Assembly: GCF_014651835.1 (NCBI RefSeq)
Contig: NZ_BMXQ01000001.1
Coordinates: 2,764,120-2,828,119, forward strand
DNA: 64,000 nt
Source: Pigmentiphaga litoralis
GTDB lineage: Bacteria; Pseudomonadota; Gammaproteobacteria; Burkholderiales; Burkholderiaceae_B
Reading direction: 5' to 3'
The translations under genes and the position numbers were made by a program. Under the pieces are notes generated by a model. That model saw only the letters and a list, made by a program, of their open reading frames with translations. It was not told the origin of the DNA and searched no databases. This document shows, in pieces, positions 17,551-26,066 of this stretch. How positions within the stretch are numbered: the stretch's first letter is position 1; each line of letters opens with the position of its first letter.

Positions 17551-19818
17551 ATGTCCCGTTTGCGTTCCCCTGGCGCCGCGCCTGCGCGCCCATCCCGCCC
17601 GTCCGTTCCTTCCCGTCAGCCCACTGCCTTGCAGCCGACAGCACTCGCCATGGCCCTTGCCCTGCTTGGCGCCGCCGGTGTGCCTGGCGTCGTGCAGGCG
17701 CAGGCCGCAGAGACGTCCACCCCACCCGCGACGCTGTCCACAATTACGGTCGAAGCCGATGCGCCCGCGCCGGCAGGACTGGGTCAACTCAATCTGGACC
17801 GGCCTTCCGACACCGCCAGCCGCCTTGGCCTGACGCCGCGGGAAACACCGGCGTCCGTGACCGTTGTCGATCGGGAAGCCATCGAATTGCGGGGCGCGCT
17901 GGACACGCAGGAGATCCTTCGTGCTGTCCCGGGCATCACCGCGCACAGCGCGCCAGGCAGCATCGGTGTGAGCTATCGCGGCTTCAACAGCAGTTCGGTC
18001 AGCCAGTTGTTCAATGGCATCAACGTGCAGTACGGCATCGCGGCCCGACCCGTGGACAGCTGGATCTATGACCGGGTCGAAGTGATCGGCGGACCGTCGA
18101 GCTTTCTGTACGGCTCGGGCGCCGTGGGCGGATCGATCAATTACATCACCAAGCTGGCGCAGCGCGAGGACGTCGGCGACGCGCAGCTGCGGTTCGGCAG
18201 CCATGGCCTGAAAGAAGTCTCGTTCGGCCTGAACCGCCGCATTGCCGGGGATGGCGAAGGCGCCGTCAACCACTATGCCCGCGTCGACGTGAACCATCGC
18301 GACGCGAACAGCTGGACGGCCGGCACGGGAACGCGATCCACCCAGCTTGCTGCCTCCTTGCTGTCGGACTTTGGCCGAGGCCTGACCCACACGCTGGCGT
18401 ACGAATACCAGGCCGAGCACGTGGACCGACCCTACTGGGGCACGCCGGTGCTGAACCCCGCGGCGGGGGAACTGACGATAGACAAAGGCACGCGCTTCAA
18501 GAACTACAACGCGGCCGACGGGCTGTATCAGCAGCGGGTGCAGTGGCTGCGGTCGATCACGGAATGGAAGGCGACTGACCGACTCAAGTTGACCAACACG
18601 TTCTACGTGTACGACGCGCTGCGCGATTACCGGAACGTGGAAACCTACCGCTATACGCCCGACAACCGCGCCATCCAGCGATCGGGCGCATTCCTGCAAC
18701 GCCATGACCAGCAACTGATCGGCGACCGGATCGACGCCCTGTATCAGGGCACCCTGTTCGGGCGAAAAAGCGATTGGGCAGTTGGCGCCGACATCAGCAC
18801 CAACCGGCACACCCGCTTTCCGAACAGCCTGGCCGGAACGGTCGATACCGTGGATCCGTACCAGTTCACGCCCGGTGATTTCTATCAGATCCCGGGGACA
18901 TCCCCCGGCTTCAACCCCGACCGCGATGTGAAGATCAAGACGCTGGCGGTGTATCTCGAAAACCGCACTGCGTTGCTGCCCACCCTGAATCTTGTGACAG
19001 CCTTGCGGCATGAACGGATTGATCTGGACCTGACGAACCGGCGCGCCGTCACGGCCGCTGCACCGGCCAGCTTTGAGCGGTCCTACTCGCCGACCACGGG
19101 CCGCATCGGCCTGGTGTGGGACGTGACGCAGGACGCCAACCTGTACGTGCAATACGCGACCGCCGCCGATCCCCCGTCGGGAGTGTTGTCGACGGCATCG
19201 TTCGCGGACGTCATGAACAACAGCAAGCTCACCACCGGCAAACAGATCGAGATCGGCAGCAAGCTCGACTTCTGGGACCGCAAGGCCACGGCCACATTGG
19301 CCGCGTATCACATCAATCGCAAGAACATCGCGACGCAAGATCCGAACAACAGCGCATTGACACTGCCTGTGGGTGAACAGAGTTCGAAGGGGATCGAGGC
19401 GGCCCTGGCCTTGCGGCCGACTTCCCGGTGGGCCGTGCAGGGCAACGTGACCTTGGTCGACGCGACCTATGACACGTTTACGCAAGGCGGCGTGTCGCTG
19501 GCGGGCAAGACGCCCAACAACACGCCGTCCTTCGTGGCCAATGTGTGGACCTCGTATGCGTTTGCGCCGGCGTGGACCGGCATCGTGGGCGTGCGGCATG
19601 TCGGACGGGTCTATGCGGATGCCGCCAACACCGCTACGTGGTCGGCTTACACGCTGGTCGACGTGGGCGTCAGCTGGCAATTCAGCAAGGCCATGTCGCT
19701 CACGGGTCGCATCCGCAACCTGACGGACCGGGTGTACGCCGCCAACGCCGGCACCACCACTCAGGTCTACCTGGGTGCGCCACGCACCGCAGACCTGACG
19801 CTGCGCGCGTCGTTCTGA
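17551..19818 (+). CDS. TonB-dependent siderophore receptor
   Basis: Outer-membrane gated barrel of the ferric-siderophore class (FhuA/FhuE/FoxA-like). A long N-terminus with a signal peptide (cleavage near VVQAQA, about residue 50), a TonB-box-like region (STITVEADA), a plug domain (about 85-200; ETPASVTVVDREAIELRG, VEVIGGPSSFLYGSGAVGGSINYIT) and a 22-strand barrel ending in LTLRASF with terminal Phe. 755 residues. It has no STN domain, so it is not a transducer like the receptor at 39354. It lies 123 bases after the DUF2946 gene and 11 bases before a PepSY gene, so it probably forms one unit with them. No Fur box was found. Confidence 0.92.
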   Translation: MSRLRSPGAAPARPSRPSVPSRQPTALQPTALAMALALLGAAGVPGVVQAQAAETSTPPATLSTITVEADAPAPAGLGQLNLDRPSDTASRLGLTPRETPASVTVVDREAIELRGALDTQEILRAVPGITAHSAPGSIGVSYRGFNSSSVSQLFNGINVQYGIAARPVDSWIYDRVEVIGGPSSFLYGSGAVGGSINYITKLAQREDVGDAQLRFGSHGLKEVSFGLNRRIAGDGEGAVNHYARVDVNHRDANSWTAGTGTRSTQLAASLLSDFGRGLTHTLAYEYQAEHVDRPYWGTPVLNPAAGELTIDKGTRFKNYNAADGLYQQRVQWLRSITEWKATDRLKLTNTFYVYDALRDYRNVETYRYTPDNRAIQRSGAFLQRHDQQLIGDRIDALYQGTLFGRKSDWAVGADISTNRHTRFPNSLAGTVDTVDPYQFTPGDFYQIPGTSPGFNPDRDVKIKTLAVYLENRTALLPTLNLVTALRHERIDLDLTNRRAVTAAAPASFERSYSPTTGRIGLVWDVTQDANLYVQYATAADPPSGVLSTASFADVMNNSKLTTGKQIEIGSKLDFWDRKATATLAAYHINRKNIATQDPNNSALTLPVGEQSSKGIEAALALRPTSRWAVQGNVTLVDATYDTFTQGGVSLAGKTPNNTPSFVANVWTSYAFAPAWTGIVGVRHVGRVYADAANTATWSAYTLVDVGVSWQFSKAMSLTGRIRNLTDRVYAANAGTTTQVYLGAPRTADLTLRASF

Positions 19819-19829
19819 GGAGCGCCGCC

Positions 19830-21593
19830 ATGCACCGCGCAAAACGCTGGCTGTTCCTGATCCACCGCTGGATGGGCATTACGGCGTGCCTGTTCTTTGC
19901 GATGTGGTTCGTATCGGGCGTCGTCATGATGTATGTCGGCTATCCCAAGCTGACGACGGCCGAGCGGCTGTCACACCTGCCGGCGCTGGATGCGAAGACG
20001 GCGCTGCTGGGTCCCGACGCCGCGTTGGCGGTGGCCGGGATACATGGGCCGCTGCGGGACCTGCGGCTGGCACGCGCGCGAGCCGGGCAGCCGGTGTACC
20101 TGGTCGAGCCGCAAGTTGCGGCGGGTGGAGCGGGCAGCGGTCACGGTGCGTCGCCTGGGGGCGGCACGATCGTGGTCGATGCGGTTACCGGCAAACGGCT
20201 GCCAGCCACGACGCAGGAGGACGCGCTGGCGAGCGCGGCGGCGTGGGCGGGCGTGGCAGGAGTTGCTGCAGCACCTGCGGAATCGGGTGCCGGTGTGCGC
20301 AGGGGTACGGCGGCGGCATTGGAGGGCAAAGATTCTGGTGCGGGTGCGGGTGCGGGTGCGGGTGCGGGTGCGGGTGCGGGTGCGGGTGCGGGCATCGTGT
20401 CATCGGCCGGCATACCTTCACCGCCCCTGACCTATGTCGCCAAAATCGACGAAGACGCGTTCTCTCACTCGCGTGGCCTCGACGCGCATCGTCCCTTGCA
20501 CGTCGTCGACGTTGGCGACGCGCAGCGCACACGTCTCTACATCTCCGGCCGCACGGGCGAAGTCGTTCGCGACGCGCCGCGCACCGAACGCCTCTGGAAT
20601 TACGCGGGCGCGTGGATCCACTGGCTCTACCCTTTCCGCGGCACCGTCTTTGATCCGTACTGGTCCGGCATCGTCAACACGCTGTCGGTACTGGGACTGG
20701 CCGTGGCGCTGACGGGCTCGGTCATCGGCATCCTGCGTTGGCGCTTCAGCCGGGTCTATCGCACGGGATCGCGCTCGCCCTATACCAGCCCGATGATGCG
20801 CTGGCATCACATCAGTGGCTTGCTGTTCGCGGCCATCACCCTCACGTGGATCTTCAGCGGATGGATGTCGATGAATCCATGGAAGATGTTCAGCGCCAGC
20901 GGACCGGCGTTGAATGGTGTCGCCATGCAGGGCGGACGCGTGCAGGCAGCTGCGGACGTCATCGCAGGTGACGCGGGGGGTGCGGGCGCACCGACAGGGT
21001 CCCACGGGTCCGGCACGTTCAGTGCGCCGATAGCCGACCTGCTGGCTGCCGCCGGCGGCTCGATCCGCGAGCTGCGTTGGTCTTATGCCATGGGCCAACC
21101 CGTTGTGCTGGCGCGTGCGGCGCTTGGCGCACCGCAAGTCCTCGACGCCAGGACGGCAACCGCAAGAAGCTTCGATGAAGCCGCCGTTTCCACTGCGGCG
21201 TCTCGGCTGATGACCGCGCCAGTGGCGAGCATCGACCGCCTTGTCGACTACGACACTTACTACTACGCCCGCGACGACCACACCATGACGGGCGGGACCG
21301 ACAAGCCGCTGCCGATCCTGCGGGTCAGGTTCGACGATCCATCGCACACCTGGGTGCATATCGACCCTCGCACGGCCTCGGTCATCAGCCAGACCGATGA
21401 CGCGCGCCGGCTCAGCCGGTGGCTGTTCGCGATGCTGCACAGCTGGGATTGGTTGCCGCTGCTGGATCGGCGTCCGCTGTGGGACACGCTGCTGATCCTG
21501 CTGAGCCTGGGCGGCGCGGCGCTGAGTGTGACAGGTGTGGTGATCGGCTGGCGGCGGCTGGGCCGCAAATTGAAGACCGCGCCGGCCGGCTGA
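19830..21593 (+). CDS. PepSY-domain membrane protein (siderophore reductase-like)
   Basis: Inner-membrane protein of the PepSY-associated TM family (PiuB/FoxB-like), thought to reduce ferric siderophores in the periplasm. Four membrane segments are seen: about 13-34, 290-312, 330-352 and 550-572. Histidines near the helices (LIHRWMG, WHHISGLLF, LHSWDWLPL) are the probable haem ligands. A periplasmic PepSY region lies at 50-280 and another at 370-530. Residues 170-187 are a (Gly-Ala)9 tract from a hexanucleotide repeat. 587 residues, 11 bases after the receptor. Confidence 0.85.
   Translation: MHRAKRWLFLIHRWMGITACLFFAMWFVSGVVMMYVGYPKLTTAERLSHLPALDAKTALLGPDAALAVAGIHGPLRDLRLARARAGQPVYLVEPQVAAGGAGSGHGASPGGGTIVVDAVTGKRLPATTQEDALASAAAWAGVAGVAAAPAESGAGVRRGTAAALEGKDSGAGAGAGAGAGAGAGAGAGIVSSAGIPSPPLTYVAKIDEDAFSHSRGLDAHRPLHVVDVGDAQRTRLYISGRTGEVVRDAPRTERLWNYAGAWIHWLYPFRGTVFDPYWSGIVNTLSVLGLAVALTGSVIGILRWRFSRVYRTGSRSPYTSPMMRWHHISGLLFAAITLTWIFSGWMSMNPWKMFSASGPALNGVAMQGGRVQAAADVIAGDAGGAGAPTGSHGSGTFSAPIADLLAAAGGSIRELRWSYAMGQPVVLARAALGAPQVLDARTATARSFDEAAVSTAASRLMTAPVASIDRLVDYDTYYYARDDHTMTGGTDKPLPILRVRFDDPSHTWVHIDPRTASVISQTDDARRLSRWLFAMLHSWDWLPLLDRRPLWDTLLILLSLGGAALSVTGVVIGWRRLGRKLKTAPAG
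20337..20390 (+). repeat. GGTGCG hexanucleotide, nine perfect units, in a PepSY gene
   Basis: Nine identical GGTGCG units encode (Gly-Ala)9 in the periplasmic loop of the PepSY protein. Changes in unit number keep the frame and would change only loop length. Confidence 0.95.
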
Positions 21594-21614
21594 GCGCGCG
21601 GAGCGCCGCCGGCG

Positions 21615-21725
21615 TTGCAGCGGCGAACCCGCCCGCCTTGCAGCACGGAACTCGCCCGCGTTGCAACACGGAGCCGGCACGCATTGCGCACGGAACTCGC
21701 GCGCGTCGCAGCGCGGAGCGCCGCT
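21615..21725. repeat. 23-bp tandem repeat between convergent genes
   Basis: Five units close to TTGCAGCACGGAACTCG plus CCCGCG start at 21615, 21638, 21661, 21684 (22 bp) and 21706 (partial, diverged). They fill the gap between the PepSY gene and DUF4197 and end at the DUF4197 stop codon. Confidence 0.8.
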
Positions 21726-22447
21726 TACTTCACCGCGCCGAACACCTTCCTCAAGATCGCGCTGCCCGTCCCGATCGGGTCCGCGCGGATGCTGCGTTCC
21801 TGCTCGCCGATCATCAGGTAAAGCCCATCCAGCGCCTTGCGGGTGACGTACTGCTGCACGTTGGCGTCTTCCTTGCGGATCACGCCGAACTGCGCGGCCT
21901 GACCAGCGTACTGGTTGTACATCTGCGCCAACCCGAGCTTGTCGATCTCTTTCGACACGATCGGCAGGAAACGCTGCGCAAGCGGAGTCTGGGTCTTGCC
22001 CTTGAAGTAGGTCGTGACCGAGTCGTCGCCACCCGTCAGGATGCCCTTGGCGTCCTGCACCGTCATGGTCTGCACGGCGTTGACCAACAGGGGCCTGGCT
22101 TCCTGCACCGCCGATTCGGCCGCGCGATTCATGGCGACTTCGAGCTCTTCGGCCTGCTGGCCGCGGCCCATCATGCGCAGCACCGCCTGCGCCTTTTTCA
22201 GGCCTTCGGGCAGCGGTATGCGCACCTTGGCGTTGTCCAGGAAACCGCCGGGCTGACCGAGCAGGTTCACGGCGGTTTCCGACCCCTTGATCAGCGCTTC
22301 CTTCAGGCCGGCCGACGCTTCGGTGTTGGACAGGCCGGACACGCTGGCCGCCAGGACGCTGCGTGGCGACAGCAGGGCGCCACCGAGGACGACGAGGCCT
22401 ATAATGCCAAGGATCTCCCGGCGACGCGTGTCGATGGCGTGCAGCAC
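21725..22447 (-). CDS. DUF4197 domain protein, exported
   Basis: Member of a family of exported proteins with no known function. Family signatures are VSGLSNTEASAGLKEALIKGSETAV near the mature N-terminus, PGGFLDNAKVRIPLPEGLKKAQ, NRAAESAVQEARPLLVNAV, GGDDSVTTYFKGKT and the C-terminal ALDGLYLMIGEQERSIRADP. I prefer the GTG at 22447: AAGGGG lies at good distance, it yields a normal signal peptide (RRREILGIIGLVVLGG), and it avoids overlap with the divergent thioredoxin gene. An ATG at 22513 with GAGAGG upstream is the alternative and adds 22 residues. Confidence 0.8.
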   Translation of the reverse strand: MLHAIDTRRREILGIIGLVVLGGALLSPRSVLAASVSGLSNTEASAGLKEALIKGSETAVNLLGQPGGFLDNAKVRIPLPEGLKKAQAVLRMMGRGQQAEELEVAMNRAAESAVQEARPLLVNAVQTMTVQDAKGILTGGDDSVTTYFKGKTQTPLAQRFLPIVSKEIDKLGLAQMYNQYAGQAAQFGVIRKEDANVQQYVTRKALDGLYLMIGEQERSIRADPIGTGSAILRKVFGAVK

Positions 22448-22503
22448 TATTGCGTCGTCCCCTTGCCGGGCCTGGCCAGACTCACTCACGTGCATGGACT
22501 GAT

Positions 22504-23052
22504 ATGTCTTCATTGTCTGCCTCTCAGGGCTATCCGGTAACGTTTCGCGCACAGCGCGGGGCGGCCAAGCTTATCGCGGTCGCCGCCGTAGCCGCAATCG
22601 CGGCTGCTGGCGCCTGGTTCGCCCTGGCGCCGTCGAGCAAGGCGCCCGAGACGACATTCACGTCGATCCAGGGCGAAAAATTCACGACCGAAAGCCTGCG
22701 CGGCAAGGTCGTGCTGGTCAATTTCTGGGCCACCAGCTGCGTCACATGCGTGAAAGAAATGCCGATGATGGTCGAGACCTACAAGAAGTATGCGCCCAAA
22801 GGCTATGACATGGTGGCGGTGGCGATGAGCTACGACCCGGCCAACTACGTGCTCAATTTTGCCGAGACGCGGCAACTGCCCTTCAAGGTCGCACTCGATC
22901 CGGTCGGCGACATCGCGCGCGCCTTCCAGGACGTCAAATTGACGCCCACGTCCTTCCTGATCGACAAGCAAGGCAACATCATCAAACGCTACCTTGGCGA
23001 ACCCGACGAAGCCGAATTCCACGCAACGATCGAAAAGGCGCTGGCAGGGTGA
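22504..23052 (+). CDS. TlpA/ResA-like membrane-anchored thioredoxin
   Basis: Periplasmic thioredoxin-fold oxidoreductase tethered by an N-terminal helix (about 21-42). The redox motif is CVTC (79-82) in VNFWATSCVTCVKEMPMM, the cis-Pro region is LTPTSFLIDKQGNIIKRYLG. The TlpA class typically reduces apocytochrome or cupric partners. The ATG at 22504 has no strong ribosome-binding site. Divergent from DUF4197; the Kdo hydroxylase gene follows after 49 bases. Confidence 0.85.
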   Translation: MSSLSASQGYPVTFRAQRGAAKLIAVAAVAAIAAAGAWFALAPSSKAPETTFTSIQGEKFTTESLRGKVVLVNFWATSCVTCVKEMPMMVETYKKYAPKGYDMVAVAMSYDPANYVLNFAETRQLPFKVALDPVGDIARAFQDVKLTPTSFLIDKQGNIIKRYLGEPDEAEFHATIEKALAG

Positions 23053-23101
23053 GCGTTCGCGTCCCGACCCTGCCCTCGCCCCTTCCCGACTGTCTCTGCC
23101 C

Positions 23102-23992
23102 ATGACCCGTTCCAGCCGCATTGTCCCCTTCGACCTTCAGGACTGGAATGCCGCCCCGCCCAGCCAGCCGGGCGCGTCGCCAATCGACGAGCTGGAGCGC
23201 GGCAAGGTGCTGTACTTCCCCAGGCTTGCGTTCACGCTCAGTCCGGCCGAACTGGCCTTGCTGGATCCGGCACTGGTCGATCCCAAACGCAAGAACATCA
23301 GCCTGAACGCCACGACCGGTGTATTGACCGGCGTGGTGGTGGACGATGCCCGCAAGGACGCGATTGCCGCGCTGGTCAAGCGCTACTACACGTCGACGCG
23401 CGCGCTGCTGTCGCACCTGGTGCCGGGCTATCTGGACAGCCTGCACAAGCCGACCACCAGTCTGCGCCTGCACCGTATCGGCACGTGGAAGCCGTCGTGG
23501 CGCAAGGACGATACGCGGCTGCATGTGGACGCGTTTCCGTCGCGGCCCACCGGCGAACAGCGGATCTTGCGGGTCTTCAACAACATCAATCCGCATGGCC
23601 AGTCGCGCCAGTGGCGGGTGGGCCAGGATTTCGATTCGCTGGCACAGCGCTTTGTGCCGGGCGCAACACCATTCCGGCCCGGTCTGGCCTGGCTGATGCA
23701 CCGCCTGCACATCACCAAGACGCGCCGCAGCGCCTACGATCACCTGATGCTGCAGATGCATGACCGCATGAAGGCCGATGCCGACTACCAGGCCAATGGC
23801 GAGCAGGAATCCTTCGAGTTTCCGCCGGGCAGCACCTGGATCTGCTTTTCGGACCAGACGCCCCATGCCGCCATGACGGGCCAGTTCATGCTGGAACAGA
23901 CCTACATGATGCCGCTGACGGCCATGGCCCACCCGGAGCTGTCGCCGCAACACGTGCTGGCGAGACAGGCCGGGATCGCGTCGCGAGTGTAA
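23102..23992 (+). CDS. kdoO: Kdo 3-hydroxylase (KdoO family)
   Basis: Fe(II)/2-oxoglutarate-type dioxygenase that hydroxylates the outer Kdo of Kdo2-lipid A, giving the acid-stable Ko-type residue in Burkholderia and relatives. Metal ligands fit His141 and Asp143 (RLHVDAFPSRP) and a distal His in CFSDQTPHAAMTGQ. LRLHRIGTWKPSWRKDDTRLHVD and RVFNNINPHGQSRQWRVG are conserved in the family. 296 residues without signal peptide, as for cytosolic KdoO. The family call is from memory of conserved motifs; the reaction is inferred. Confidence 0.82.
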   Translation: MTRSSRIVPFDLQDWNAAPPSQPGASPIDELERGKVLYFPRLAFTLSPAELALLDPALVDPKRKNISLNATTGVLTGVVVDDARKDAIAALVKRYYTSTRALLSHLVPGYLDSLHKPTTSLRLHRIGTWKPSWRKDDTRLHVDAFPSRPTGEQRILRVFNNINPHGQSRQWRVGQDFDSLAQRFVPGATPFRPGLAWLMHRLHITKTRRSAYDHLMLQMHDRMKADADYQANGEQESFEFPPGSTWICFSDQTPHAAMTGQFMLEQTYMMPLTAMAHPELSPQHVLARQAGIASRV

Positions 23993-24033
23993 GTGCCTGC
24001 ATCACAAGAATTTTCAACACCATCGGAGACACG

Positions 24034-25005
24034 ATGACTTTCATCAAGACCCTGGCCACTGTCGGCCTGACGGTGGCCGCCCTTGGCGCAACCGCCTCCA
24101 GCTTCGCGCAAGCGTGGCCCACCAAACCCATTCGCCTGATCGTGCCCTATTCGGCCGGCGGCGGCGCCGACAATGCGGCGCGCATCCTGGCCCAGACCAT
24201 GGGCAAGTCGCTGGGCGTGACAGTGGTGATCGACAACCGTCCGGGTGCAAGCGGCATGATCGGCGGCCAGGCCGTCGCGCAGGCCGACCCCGATGGCTAC
24301 ACCGTGCTGTATGACGCATCCACCTATGCGGTGAACCCCGTCTTGCGCAAGATGCCCTTCGACGCCGCGAAGGACCTCATCCCGGTGTCGCTGGCGGTCA
24401 GCGTGCCCAACATCCTGGTTGTGCCGCCCAAGGCGCCGTACAACACCTTCAAGGAATTCCTGGCATACGCGCAGAAGAATCCCGGCAAGGTCACGTACGC
24501 ATCGTATGGCGCCGGCAGCCCGGCGCACCTGGTGGGCGAACTGCTCAAGAACCAGGGCAAGCTGGACATGCTGCACGTTCCGTACAAGGGCGGCGCCCCG
24601 GCATTGGCCGACGTGATGGGCGGACAGGTGGATGCCTACTTTGCGAACGCCGCATCGGGCTTGAGTTACGTCCAGTCGAACCGCCTCAAGGCGATTGCCG
24701 TGACGTCGGCCAAGCGGATGGCTGCGCTGCCGGACGTCACCACGATCCAGGAAAACGGCTTCAAGGACTTTGACGTGCTGGAGTGGAACGGCTTCTTCGT
24801 GCCCAAGGGCACGCCGGCCGCCGTGGTGGACCGCCTGGCCAAGGAAGTGAAGGCCGCCGTGACCGATACCGAGACGCGCGGCAAGCTCGAAAAGCTGGGC
24901 CTGGACCCGGTGGGCAGCACCCCTGCCGAATTTGCCAGCTTCATCCAGAAGGAAACGACGCGCTGGGGCGCGCTGGTAAAGAGCAACAACATTACGGTGG
25001 AATAA
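24034..25005 (+). CDS. Tripartite tricarboxylate (Bug) substrate-binding protein
   Basis: Periplasmic solute receptor of the Bug (TctC) family. Signal peptide about 1-24 (ASSFAQA), then WPTKPIRLIVPYSAGGGADNAARILA, the classical N-lobe, VIDNRPGASGMIGGQAVAQADPDGY and the hinge VPYKGGAPALADVMGGQVD. 323 residues. CGGAGA precedes the ATG. No TctA or TctB partner is nearby, as is common for Bug proteins in Bordetella-like genomes, and the ligand is unknown. Confidence 0.92.
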   Translation: MTFIKTLATVGLTVAALGATASSFAQAWPTKPIRLIVPYSAGGGADNAARILAQTMGKSLGVTVVIDNRPGASGMIGGQAVAQADPDGYTVLYDASTYAVNPVLRKMPFDAAKDLIPVSLAVSVPNILVVPPKAPYNTFKEFLAYAQKNPGKVTYASYGAGSPAHLVGELLKNQGKLDMLHVPYKGGAPALADVMGGQVDAYFANAASGLSYVQSNRLKAIAVTSAKRMAALPDVTTIQENGFKDFDVLEWNGFFVPKGTPAAVVDRLAKEVKAAVTDTETRGKLEKLGLDPVGSTPAEFASFIQKETTRWGALVKSNNITVE

Positions 25006-25160
25006 CAGGCTTTCGCGACCGCGGTGGAGGCAGAAGGCATGCATCCATCGTGGTCCGCAGCCTGCGCATCGCGGCCCGCTTTGTCGGCCCTTTTTCTTGC
25101 CCGTTTTTGCGCCCGTTGCATGCCCATGAATCGGCGTGTTGCATGCCGCACGGCCGAGCT

Positions 25161-25189
25161 CTGACGACACGCTGCGATAGGCGTATCCT
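25161..25189 (+). promoter_or_regulatory. Candidate sigma-70 promoter of the PhyH gene
   Basis: CTGACG (25161-25166) and TATCCT (25184-25189) are 17 bases apart, each four of six to consensus, 35 bases before the start codon. Confidence 0.45.
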
Positions 25190-25223
25190 AGTCGGTTCTC
25201 CCTCGAATACCGAAGTACAGACC

Positions 25224-26015
25224 ATGCGTTCCGAGTCTCTTGAAGATCAGGTAGCCACCCTTCGCCAGGAAGGGTTGGTGGTGGTGCGGAACATGCTCGA
25301 TGCCGGCCAGGTGGCCGAGCTGCGGCGGCTTGCGCAGGCGGATCTCGACGCGCGCGTCGAACCGCTCGAACTTGAAGCGGACCTGGGCTACCCCGGTGCA
25401 CCGGCCTCGCATGCGGATGAGGGAGGCGGCACCGTGCGCCGTCTGCTCGATGCCTGGTCGCGCCATGAGGCCTATCGCACCTGGGCGACCAGTGCCCCGA
25501 TCCGCGAATGGATGCAGGCGTACTTCAACGGACCGGCGTGCATTTCCCTGGCGCATCACAACTGCGTGATGACCAAACACCCCCGTTATGGCAGTTTGAC
25601 CGGTTGGCACCGTGACTTTCGCTACTGGGCGTTCGACCGTCCGGACATGGTGTCGGTGTGGGTCGCGCTGGGCCCCGAGCACAATGACAATGGCGGCCTG
25701 CACCTGGTGCCGCGCTCGCATATCGAAGTGATTGCGCCCGCACGCTTCGACAAAAAGATCTTTTTGCGGGATGACCTGGCCGATAACCAGGCATTGATCG
25801 CACGCGCGGTCGTACCCGAATTGAACGCGGGCGACATCATGTTCTTCCATAGCAATACGCTGCATGCAGCCGGCCGGAACCTGAGCGACCAGGTCAAGTT
25901 CTCAGCCGTATTCACCTACCATGCGGCCAGCAACCATCCGACTCCGGGCACGCGGTCGGCGGCCAGGGGCAGCGTGCCGCTGGGTGATGCCGCCGGGGTG
26001 ATGCCGGTAAGGTAA
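25224..26015 (+). CDS. Phytanoyl-CoA dioxygenase (PhyH) family oxygenase
   Basis: Fe(II)/2-oxoglutarate dioxygenase of the PhyH type, 263 residues, cytosolic. The metal triad fits His129 and Asp131 (GWHRDFRYW) and the later His in FFHSNTLHAAGRNLSD. LVPRSHIEV and VWVALGPEHNDNGGLHLVPRSH are typical for the family. The substrate is unknown; members act on small acids, ectoine or halogenated products. It has its own likely promoter and faces the LysR gene. Confidence 0.85.
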   Translation: MRSESLEDQVATLRQEGLVVVRNMLDAGQVAELRRLAQADLDARVEPLELEADLGYPGAPASHADEGGGTVRRLLDAWSRHEAYRTWATSAPIREWMQAYFNGPACISLAHHNCVMTKHPRYGSLTGWHRDFRYWAFDRPDMVSVWVALGPEHNDNGGLHLVPRSHIEVIAPARFDKKIFLRDDLADNQALIARAVVPELNAGDIMFFHSNTLHAAGRNLSDQVKFSAVFTYHAASNHPTPGTRSAARGSVPLGDAAGVMPVR

Positions 26016-26066
26016 GGCCACCGAGGTCATGCCGCTGCGGCGATCCGCTAACGCGACGAGCGCAAT

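Noticed and set aside
16660-19842. 1060-codon - strand open frame opposite the TonB receptor
   Set aside because: It is antisense to three well-supported genes and its length comes from high GC content; the composition is Arg/Gly/Ala-rich without domain motifs.
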